A stretch of DNA of 64,000 bases from positions 72,922-136,921 of the forward strand of contig JANVFP010000056.1 of NCBI GenBank assembly GCA_027919835.1. Reading direction: 5' to 3'. Positions within the stretch are counted from its first letter, which is position 1. Every line of letters starts with the position of its first letter. This document shows positions 1-8,571 of this stretch, piece after piece. The notes beneath the pieces were generated by a model. The model was not told where the DNA came from. It worked only from the letters and a program-made list of their open reading frames with translations, and searched no databases. The translations under genes and the position numbers were made by a program. The stretch comes from Lentinula raphanica. Its lineage: Eukaryota > Basidiomycota > Agaricomycetes > Agaricales > Omphalotaceae.

Positions 1-1366
1 GACCCAGTAGCAGTTTGACTTCACAACATGGGTGTATGCATTGACATTTTGATAAAACACTGTTATATCACAAAAGATCACAATATAGCCAGTCCCACAG
101 GTTGTAATCTTGAGTTCTCCAAACCGTATCAAGTGTAGTATGATATAAACAACATCCTTACACAATATAGAGCCCACACAAAAATTATTGAATGTGCTAT
201 TAATGAATTTCGACTCAAAAACACCAAATAAGCGCCCATAAGCGCCCAAAACTTGTTGTTATGAGTGTGTTATAGTATAACAATTGTTCTGACTTTTTGA
301 CTGTTAAGTGTGTTAAGTATAATACATATAAGTACTGTCATGAGTTAAAATGTGTTAGGTGTGATAAGTGAGTGCTAAGTGTACTGGACATATTGAGTAA
401 TATAAATTGTTCTAAGTTATCAAGGGTACTAGGTGTCCTCAAAATGTCATGTACAATATATTTACTTCCCAAATTATTCAGTTTGGTATGATTCTTGAGT
501 GATATAAGTGATTGAGGGTGCTAGGGGTGCTATAAATAGCATATACATGATATATACTGACTGTGTAGTGGATTTGGTATGATTTGGAGTGATGTTGTTT
601 TTCAATTGTGTCGTGTAAATTTTTTTATTTTGTATTTTCAGGGCCAATGAGGCACCCTTGAATTTTTTGAGTATTTTTTATGATTTTTTCAGATTTTTTG
701 CTATCAGATGAGATCAAGTTCTATTTTTAGCCCAATAAAGGTACTAGGATGCTAAATATAGCATATACATCATACATACTGACTGTATAGTAGATTTGGA
801 ATGATTTGGAGTGATGAAAATTTTTACACTTGTCGCGTATTTTTTTTTATTTTGCGTTTTCAGGGCCAACAAGGCACCCCTGAATTTTTTGACTATTTTT
901 AGGATTTTTTTCAGATTTTTTGCTACAAGATGAGATCATCATCAATTTTTTCCTTTTTTGGTAAGTTTGATGTGCCTGGGCCTGCAATAGGCTCTATACT
1001 ATCCCTAAATATTTTTTGCATTTTTAGTGATTTTTTGGGCTATTTTTGGTACCTACCTTGGCCCTACATCATTTTTATCATATGAGGTCATTTGCTTACA
1101 TATCCTGATCTGACCTAATCAGGCCATTTTAGGTTTTTTATGAATTTTTATGAATTTTCGAGTTTTTTTGAAAACGTACTGCTTATTTAATATCTGGATG
1201 ATTATTAATTACCCAAAACAGTAAATATAAGCCATATGTGACAGGTGGTGACAGGCATGACCACCCCCCGGGGCCATTTCCGGGACCCCCTCCGGGTTAT
1301 CACAACTATTTGCAATAGGTACCCGATAACTTATCAGTCTTTTTTACAAAAGCTTTACTGTATCCT
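1..1366. other. AT-rich gene-free tract at the left edge
   Basis: No coding sequence is recognisable here. The DNA is very AT-rich, with runs of T and short GTGTTAAGT-like reiterations around 300-420, and an imperfect direct duplication at about 512-955 (listed separately). The last part (about 1250-1310) changes abruptly to a C/G-rich stretch just before the KDZ transposase reading frame. The tract most likely belongs to the 5' end of the transposon or to older repeat debris. No terminal inverted repeat could be matched with sequence beyond 6892. Confidence 0.5.
512..955. repeat. Imperfect tandem duplication, two units of about 220 bp
   Basis: Unit 1 (about 512-738) and unit 2 (about 740-955) share the same order of landmarks: a GCATATACAT block, ACTGACTGT, GATTTGGAGTGATG, TTTTCAGGGCCAA, GGCACCCCTGAATTTTTTGA and CAGATTTTTTGCTA followed by GATGAGATCA. 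They differ by scattered substitutions and small indels, so the duplication is not recent. Subterminal tandem repeats are common in large DNA transposons. Whether these belong to the KDZ element is inference. Confidence 0.75.
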
Positions 1367-4124
1367 GTGTCCAACCCGCTTGCTACCACGAGTGTTCAGG
1401 TAGACGAAATATCGAACGACGGGCGACGCGTAAAGAGAAAAGCAACGGAGACCAACCTTCCATCCCCCGTCAAAAAAAGTCGCGCGCAAACAATGTCTAC
1501 AGAGCCGACAGTGACAGACCCACCAGATATTTTTGCTTCCGCTCTGGAAAGCTTTAGTCGCATGGAAAATCCCTTCGAGGTCGATGATTCATCCACGGTG
1601 CAGAATGTGGAGCTATTGATAGGCACTGCTTCTGCTCGTGCTAAGAGGCGATACTTGACTTCTGTGAGTTACGTCGATTGATGTCTGTAGAGATATTTTT
1701 ACCAATTTTTGTTATCGCAAGACCAACCGCTGCTTGAATGGAGGAAGTTCACGGATGACTACCTGGCTGAATTTATCAGAAACGAAGGTCGCGGCAACGG
1801 AAATGTGGACACTTGTTTTCACTGCCGAAGAAATTCGCTGGACTGTCTTCCTCTCTTTCGATGCATGGAGTGTTTCCCGGAAGACCTGGTTTGTGAGAAT
1901 TGCTGTAGGCGAATGCACGAGTTCCGTCCATTAGATGTGGTCGAGGTTAGCTAGTCGTCTAGTCGTTTGTCCGTTACAATGCTGACACGTTGTAGAAATG
2001 GAACGGGAAATTTTTCGAACGAATTTCATTGAAGACAATTGGAGTGTTTGTACAGCTAGGTCATAACGCCCGTACTGCGTGCCCTAATCCCAGAGTCGTC
2101 GAAAATTTCACGGTCATCCACGTTAATGGCATCCATACTGTCCGTCTTCATTATTGCTGTTGCCCCAATGAATTGGTGGCGGGTGAACGGTGGCAGCAGC
2201 TCCTTCGACGCCGTTGGTTTCCAGCAACACATATCGACCCACAGACGGCAGCTACCTACCAAGTTATGAATATGTTCCATATTTTTACTCTGCAAGGGAA
2301 GGTTACCACTTACGATTTTTACGCGGGTCTTGAGAAAATGACAGATAATGCAGCGTTAGTCAGTCTACCGGTGAGTGAAGGAGTAGAGGACACCTTACCC
2401 CAGTTTGTCTCAAACGAAATTTTTGCAGGATCGATATCGCAGCTTCTCGCGAATGATGAAGGAGTGGAGGCATCTGAAAATGGCAAAACGGTCAGGATGC
2501 GGAAACGATGCAGAACGAAGTCTGGCGGAAACCAAAAATGGAGAAATGGGCATCAAGTGTCCCGCTTGTCCACGACCTGATGTGAACCTACCTGAAAATT
2601 GGCGAGAGGCACCTTGCAAGAAAAGGTATGTGAAAGTACACCAAGACATTGAGCTGGTTGATTGAAGCATATGTTTCGAGATATTTGTATTGGATCTTCT
2701 TCGCGATCGATGCTTGCTTCCGTCTGAAGCGACGATTAGTATCTTCGGAGGCCCGCGATCCAGATCTAGACGTAGGAGGTTCATATTTCACTGAGGATGC
2801 AGTATTTCGAGATTATCTGTTATGAAGCATAACATGTACTTCTAAGCCCCCACAAATTTCTCAAATATTCCCAGCATATCCCCTGATTTTTCCTGATTTT
2901 CCTACCATTTTTCCATATTTTTCCATCATTTATTTGGGCTTAAACAACCTCTGCAGTCCTTTTCTATCGATGGCCGAGGCTACGCCGAGCTGGCGCTTAT
3001 TCGGCGTCTCGGCATCTAAACGCAGAAGCGCCGTGTTTTACTTTTTCTCACGACTTGTTCCTCTCACCTCTCCCATCTCCTCGACCACCACCACTCCTCC
3101 ACAACCCTTCAGGACCGCGGAAACAACACCAACGACAACCTAGGACGATGGAGGAACGGTAGGGACGACAAGGCAGAGGGTTAAGAGGGTTGGAGGCCGC
3201 GGTGACGCGGCCTGCCAACTAACACTATATTTCGTGCGTAATCTGTCCGTCTAGACGGATTACCTTCACACTAACAAGGTGCCGCCGTCCAGGTGGGGTC
3301 ATCGTCGACTCGCGTCGACGCTTCTTGACTTCTCCATGCCCTCCCGGATCTCCACACATACCACAAGACCCGGCCTCACATGAGATCCTTCGGTTCCGCC
3401 ATGTCAACCTTGTTTTCGCATCCCCGTTTCTCCGTTCGGCACTTCGTCACCTCGTCCTCGTCATCCTCGGCCTGGTAACATTCCGCTTAGTCGCTCCTGG
3501 TGACAATGCACAGCCGGCCCACCATTTTCTGTGTTACACCCTCGGTCCTGACGTGTCAACGTCGTTCTCGGCATCCATTTATTCCGCTCGCTCCTTCGTC
3601 AGCCTGTTATTCGTCATCATCGGATCCTATACACTTCGTTTGGTCATCCCTGATGACGATACATCCCCGGCACCTCGACTTGCGCTGTTTCGCCTTCACA
3701 AACACCCCACTCTCACATTTTCGGCTTGTACGCGCGGCGTTCGGCCCTCGTTCACCTAAATCACCTCACCCTCGACCTGTTTACGCATATCGTCGCTATT
3801 TACGCGTATCGTCGGCTTTATCCTTTGTTCCTGCCCTTCAACTTACTCTATCCGGATCTCTTACGCGTATTGCCGGCACCCCTTCTCTATGCAAGCCTTT
3901 CAACCTTACCTTTTTGGACTGACATCTAGCTCCAGGACTCGATAGGCACAGCAGACGAATCAAGACGAGTCAAGGCGACTCTTTGTCTGCTGATACATTC
4001 TTTTGTTTTGTTTTCCATTTTGGCTTCTGATACTCGTAAGCAGCCGGATCGACGCGTGTTCATGTCGATTCGTGTCGTTTCGAGTCAAATCGCATTGTCG
4101 GCACATAACGACGACGCGTTTATT

Positions 4125-4178
4125 ACACGTCCCGGCACTGGGACGTGTCATCACAATTATCATTGTGGTGACACGTCC
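4125..4178. repeat. Compound palindrome inside the solo LTR
   Basis: ACACGTCCC at 4125-4133 pairs with GGGACGTGT at 4140-4148 across a 6-base spacer. A second, overlapping hairpin pairs the 17 bases at 4141-4157 with those at 4162-4178 across TATC, with a single mismatch. The module GGACGTGT therefore occurs three times in alternating orientation within 54 bp, about 60 bp upstream of the TATA-like box. It could be a binding site for a dimeric (bZIP- or bHLH-like, CACGTCC/GGACGTG) activator in the U3 part of the LTR, or simply a structure-forming repeat. Confidence 0.7.
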
Positions 4179-4235
4179 TCAAGCCGACATTCTTTTATAT
4201 TACATTACCTTATATATCCTTACATACAGAAAACC

Positions 4236-4242
4236 TATATAA
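4236..4242 (+). promoter_or_regulatory. TATA-like box of the solo LTR
   Basis: TATATAA occurs in a plausible position in the second half of the LTR, where the U3/R promoter would lie, downstream of the palindrome cluster. This is motif recognition only; orientation is assumed from the plus-strand match. Confidence 0.4.
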
Positions 4243-6892
4243 GCAGTAGGTATTTTGTAAACCAATCCCCAGATTGGTTATTTTCAAAGGTTCTCAATAC
4301 GATTCGGCTTTATTCTCTCATCTCGGTCTGGTTATCACCAGTGTAACAACACTTGTACTATTAACAACAAAGTTTCAGCAAACATCAATTACTTGGAGTC
4401 CAGATCCTCGGTGTAGACCTATTAGCTTAGCAGCTTGTCTACAACGTTCTTCGGACTGAACGCTCGTAGCCTTCGTCTTTGGTGCCGTCGAGGGATAGAG
4501 CAACGAGCACCTAACATTATCTTCGAGAGGTAACGGACCAGAATGAGGTATGAATCCAATTCATGAACCAATCGTTTATGTAATCAACGTCATCTGACCC
4601 ATTGAGTCAGATGTCAACTTGCACTGGTCTTTCGGCGCTCGACCACGCAAACACAAAACACTCTCGTGGTTATGCCACAACGGGTGTCGGAATTGGAGTG
4701 TGCGCACGCCACGAGTTCATTCAGCTTAACGGAGCAGTAGATCTCCAGAAAGGAGAGAGGTGCGTGACATTTTAACTTCGATTCACCGTTTTCTAATAGG
4801 TTTCTGGATAGATACGCTAATATGGATTACGCCTTTGCCTCATTTCTGTGCCATCATCATCCAGATCTCACCAAAGTTGTGTCCTATGATATCGCCTGTC
4901 AATGGCATAAACACATTATCCAACGCGTGAAATCCCTTCCATCGTTAGTCGCATGCAATCTCGGTCTTCAAAAAATCAAGTTCGCGATCCCAAAACTCCA
5001 TATTCATGGACACCAGCTAGGCTGCCAACTCAAATTCTCTCTTAACTGGCTTTGGGGAGCAGGGAGGACGGACGGTGAGGGTGTTGAACGACCGTGGGCA
5101 CATTTGGGACCTATGGCGAGCAGTACTCGAGACATGGGTCCGGGTTCTCGTCATGGAACCATGAACGACCACTTTGGTCATTGGAATTGGGTGAAATTGA
5201 TAGGCCTCGGTAAGTAGATCTTTTCTCAATGCCCTTGTTCTTCCTACTCATACTCATTCACAACCATCCAGGCGCTTTGCTACGGAAACGTCACCAAGTT
5301 GCTATGAAGGAGCACCACATCCAGAAAGAGTCGCTCCGGGAATTTACGCGAGGGAAAGGCGTCGAGACCGTCCAGTGGAAAAAGAGGATAGAGGATTGGG
5401 AAGATGATCAAGATCGGCCTGAGCGAGAACGTACATTCTCGAATCCGTATGAACTACCTAAATCAGGTGTGTAATCTTTCCTCGTACTCAAGTTCTATCT
5501 GATTCTCATTCTAATAGGTTTAACTGAGCACGATGTTCAATTGAGGCTATCTGAAGAGGAGGCACGGCAAGCGCAGAATGGATCATTCTCATTACACGAG
5601 GTTGGCCCTACAGCTTTCATGTCACAGTTGCTAGAACTGGAGGACCAACAGTGCGTTTCGTTCGGCTGCATATCGCGTGGTTTTTGCTCATATTTGTCCT
5701 TTCCAGACGAAGTCTATCACTCGACGTAATTGCAAAGGCGTTCGAAACCTCAAGTCAGAAGACAGCGTTGATGGAGCGACGGACGAAGCTCATGCGTCTA
5801 ATGGGCCGTATTCGTTCTATTCAAGCGTTGTACATGCCCTCCGCTATACATCTCCTCGGACAACGCAGGGTGGAGGGCGAGGAACATGTCGAAAACATTC
5901 CCATAATCTTTCCATCGAATCTCACCGCTGAAGAACGTTCTTCTGGATGCCACGAATCTCTTGTGAAGATTGAGGAGCAGCTTCGGGAGGCACAACTCCG
6001 TGGCACACTTGACAGCCTTCGCAATCACCTCCATATGAAAAGTCGACTCCTCACTTACCGAAAGTCCAACGTCAAAGCGCAGTCAACGATAACAAAATCT
6101 CAGGCTCTCTTGAAACGAAATCAGAAACAGATCGATTCGGATGCGCATAGGTACAGGACAGCTTGGTCAGCTCTCGAACGTATTCGCGGCTCTGGTAATA
6201 GTGGATGGAATCAGTTAAAGTCTTCGGATGTGAGGATGATGGATGGAGGAGAGGATCGGGCGCTGGGGATGGAACGAAAACGGATCGGTAGGAAGAAAAA
6301 GGAAGCTGAGGCTGCCGGGCAGGCCTCGGAATCCAACATTCTTGATTTGTGCGACAGAAATCCAGCAGACGCCGAAGAAATCGATGACCGGACATCACTG
6401 CAACGCGCTCGAAATGGAGTCGGGGAAGGGTTCCGAGAAACATCTTGGATATGGAAGGAGGGAGGGAACGGGAATCTGATCGATAACGAGGCGTTGGAGG
6501 AGTTCATGCGTGTAGAATGGAGCAAGGCTTACAGTCGTGTGCAGAGATGGAGCGAAGAACTGGGCCTGATTGAAGAGGAGAGACGTCGTGTACTGGTAAC
6601 CCTCGAACACGAGGCGCTACAGTGGGAAGGACGGCAAGTATATGAAGGTCCCCTGGCGGCAACATCCACCGATACACATCTCGAGGGGGTTCGAGCATAC
6701 GCACTTTCACAGGCACATTTATATCGACAAATTGCATGGAATTTTCGTAGGATGTGGGAGACATCCGATTCGTCTGAAGAGGTGGAGGATCTTGAAGAGG
6801 TCGGGGAAATGGACTCGGCTTTGGAGGACGAAGAGGAAGACGAGGCAGGTATATTCGGAGAGGATGACATTGCTGATGTTCCGGATGAGTAG

Positions 6893-7196
6893 ACCCCATG
6901 TTTTTGTTTTTTGATATTGGACAGGTAGTCGCTATATATTTGTGTTTTTTGGACAATAATCACTGTTATTTTCATTCGTCGCTCACAATATTGGCTACAC
7001 GTCGAGGTCGGACTAATTTTTTAATGAGAACATAAAATTACTCAGTTGCCGAGAAGCCGGTTGAGGGCTACCACACGATTATGCGAAACTTGATGTGCCG
7101 AGTAGCCGGTTGAGCAATCCCAACCGCCCCCATACAACCTAAGCATGCCGAGGAGCCGGTAGGCCCATTCCTATACGCCCCCCATATAGGTTTTGA
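6893..7196. other. Junction between the KDZ element and the Gypsy pol region
   Basis: No gene is seen. The stretch contains the presumed 3' untranslated end of the transposase (T-rich, 6893-6970) and, from 7047, three spaced repeats. A 5' LTR, primer-binding site or gag frame expected for the following Ty3/Gypsy element is not recognisable here. Confidence 0.5.
7047..7194. repeat. Three regularly spaced TGCCGAGNAGCCGGT repeats
   Basis: TGCCGAG followed by A, T or G and AGCCGGT occurs at 7047, 7096 and 7146, spacing 49 and 50 bp. The sequence between the cores is only weakly conserved (a C-rich ...CGCCCCCCATA-like part in units 2 and 3). The period is not a multiple of three and no open frame spans it, so it is unlikely to be coding. 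It may be a subterminal repeat array of the KDZ element or part of the retroelement leader. Confidence 0.7.
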
Positions 7197-8420
7197 GTGG
7201 GTGGGTTAGTGCCCCACTGTTATGCAAAACGGGCCTCAGGGACTTGCCCACTTGTTATGCATAAGGGCTACAGCTACAGGTGCGGGAAATGGGGCAGGAT
7301 CGATGGCATAAACGGCACCCATGCGATCCCAGAATGCATCGGAATCAATACGAAAACATCTTGTACTTTCTTGGCAGACAATGAACTTGTTGTCGATCTG
7401 TTTTCGGTTGGGACTGATGGAAGCCGTTCGAGTACTCCTAAGGTGGTGGAGATCGAGTTGGAGGATGCCTCGGGCATGAAGTTGAGTGTTGAGGCATTGG
7501 TGGATGGTGGAGCGATGGTGGCTGCGATGGACAAGAGTTGCTATGAGCGGGTGAAAGATAAGATAAAGGGGTGGGAGAATTCAACAAAAAGGTTGAGAAT
7601 GGCAAATGGTGTGGTGGTCTCAGCGGTCGCTCAGTGGAGGGGCAAGGTGAAACTGCAGGGAGTGACGGTGGAAGGAGTACTGCAGGTGTTTGATAGTGGA
7701 GGGAGTTGGGAAGTTTTGCTGGGCAAGCCACTGTTGCACGCGCTGGGTGCAGTTCACGATTTTCGGGATGACTCTTTGCATGTCCGGAGGGAGAATCCAT
7801 TCCAGCAGGGCCTAGGAGTGTGTGTTGTTGAGCAGAAGGCAACGGAGGTGGGGCGCGAGTGTCCGATGCGAGAAAGGGATGCCGGGGTGCGTGTGGAATC
7901 ACAAACCCCGGGTAATAGGGATGTTTCCCATTTCAAGATTGCAGCTGCTTCACTGACCACGGCTAGCTCCAATTTAGCAGAGCTTCCCTTCTATGGGGAA
8001 CCAGTCACTTTTGAATCAAGGAGACAGATGCTTCAGCGCATATGGGAGGAGGAACGGCGGTTGCAGGAGGAGGATCAAAAGTCAAGGAAGTTGGCTGAGG
8101 AGAAGGTGCAGTCAAGAGGAGAGGAGCGACGTAGGATGGTGGAGTTGGACCAGGAGAGGGAGCGAGTGAAGTGGAGCGAACAGCGTGGACGATTGAGGGA
8201 GAGTGTGCGGAAGGCTCGTCGGATAGAGAGAGAGTTATCGAGCAGAAAGTGTTTTCGGTTTGTCAGCTGGAGGGGTAAGCGGCGACCCATGCGCGTGAAG
8301 AGTTTTTGGGAGGCCAAGGGAATGAAGGGGCAGCATCATCAGCAAAATCACCCTGTCTCTAGAGACTCCAGGGACACCCCCCAAATCCTAAGCAGCCTCA
8401 GAGTAATAAAAGTGCTTTAG
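7197..8420 (+). CDS. Ty3/Gypsy pol 5' part: retropepsin-like protease ORF
   Basis: The frame encodes about 407 residues. Residues about 80-200 have the layout of a retroelement aspartic protease: EIELEDASG, the active-site flap-side strand with VDGGAMVAAMD (DGG where retropepsins usually have DSG or DTG), a hydrophobic middle, and WEVLLGKPLLHALGA matching the second conserved (I/L)LG strand. Residues about 280-370 are an Arg/Glu-rich coiled-coil. The start is uncertain because upstream sequence lacks gag; this is likely the middle of a longer gag-pol frame. The frame runs into the left arm of an inverted repeat at 8329 and stops at 8420, while the reverse transcriptase continues in another frame from about 8512. 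No complete polyprotein can therefore be made from this copy unless a shift or splice operates. Confidence 0.75.
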   Translation: MGGLVPHCYAKRASGTCPLVMHKGYSYRCGKWGRIDGINGTHAIPECIGINTKTSCTFLADNELVVDLFSVGTDGSRSSTPKVVEIELEDASGMKLSVEALVDGGAMVAAMDKSCYERVKDKIKGWENSTKRLRMANGVVVSAVAQWRGKVKLQGVTVEGVLQVFDSGGSWEVLLGKPLLHALGAVHDFRDDSLHVRRENPFQQGLGVCVVEQKATEVGRECPMRERDAGVRVESQTPGNRDVSHFKIAAASLTTASSNLAELPFYGEPVTFESRRQMLQRIWEEERRLQEEDQKSRKLAEEKVQSRGEERRRMVELDQERERVKWSEQRGRLRESVRKARRIERELSSRKCFRFVSWRGKRRPMRVKSFWEAKGMKGQHHQQNHPVSRDSRDTPQILSSLRVIKVL

Positions 8421-8571
8421 AGTCTCTGGGCATCTCTGGGCATCTTTGAAAATCTCTGAGGGTGTCAAAATTTCTCTGAGAGAGCTGAAAGAGATAAAAT
8501 CTCTCTAGGACTTGGGGGGTGTCCCTGGAGTCTCTAGAGACAGGTGTGATTTTCCTGATGATGAAGCTGCC
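8329..8571. repeat. MITE-like inverted repeat splitting the Gypsy pol gene
   Basis: The left arm 8329-8390 and the right arm 8506-8571 are near-perfect reverse complements, including the shared core CCTGTCTCTAGAGACTCC and the GGGACACCCCCCAA tract. Mismatches are few (an ATC/TTC change, a 3-base TCA indel, one inserted A, one A/G change). The 115-nt centre is rich in TCTCTGGGCATC and TCTCTGAGAG. Total length is about 243 bp. It sits exactly where the pol reading frame changes. This is the shape of a short non-autonomous DNA element (MITE). A direct target duplication is not certain; ATGAAG occurs at 8322-8327 and again at 8561-8566 but does not restore the frame. Confidence 0.8.

Larger units (their letters stand above)
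2818..4516. mobile_element. Solo LTR (1,699 bp) inserted in a KDZ transposase exon
   Basis: The segment begins TGTTATG and ends CCTAACA, so it has the TG...CA ends of an LTR with a 5-bp inverted terminus (TGTTA/TAACA). It is flanked by identical 5-bp copies of TTATC at 2813-2817 and 4517-4521. Removing the segment and one TTATC joins the transposase frame exactly through the RDYL / REVTDQNE block, which confirms both boundaries. The inside holds no gag or pol, a TATA-like box at 4236-4242, CT-rich tracts and a palindrome cluster at 4125-4178. Its length is in the range of long Ty3/Gypsy LTRs. Recombination between two LTRs with loss of the interior is the usual origin. I did not find a matching LTR elsewhere in the window. 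Confidence 0.85.
1367..6892 (+). pseudogene. KDZ (Kyakuja-Dileera-Zisupton) transposase gene, interrupted
   Basis: This is a multi-exon DNA-transposon transposase of the fungal KDZ superfamily. Reading along the gene: an N-terminal nuclear-type basic segment (VKRKATE, PVKKSR); a CxC2-type zinc region around 1790-1950 with several CxxC pairs; the WNGKFFERISLKTIG block after an intron at about 1996; EWRHLKMAKRSG and a CPAC pair (2450-2580); FFAIDACFRLKR and SYFTEDAVFRDYL (2690-2817); MSTCTGLSALDHANTK, GVGIGVCARHE and VDLQKGER (4607-4765); then the KDZ core SYDIACQWHKHI, PKLHIHGHQ and TDGEGVERPWAHLGP (4890-5110). A long C-terminal charged coiled-coil part ends at 6892. At least six introns have usable splice sites. 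No clear ATG precedes the first block (the open frame starts with GTG at 1367), so the start may be mutated. The gene is broken by a solo LTR at 2818-4516. Apart from that I see no other stop inside the exons, which suggests a fairly young copy. Confidence 0.9.

Noticed and set aside
512..955. Possible CRISPR-like or centromeric satellite array
   Set aside because: Only two diverged units without spacers, in a eukaryotic transposon context.
2819..4515. A DNA transposon with a 7-bp ATTATCT duplication
   Set aside because: Shifting the boundary by one base gives TG...CA ends and a 5-bp TTATC duplication, the standard LTR signature, which explains the same sequence better.
5651..6892. A 413-codon open frame that looks like an independent gene
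   Set aside because: Its sequence continues the KDZ transposase after a short intron and has the charged coiled-coil C-terminus typical of that family.
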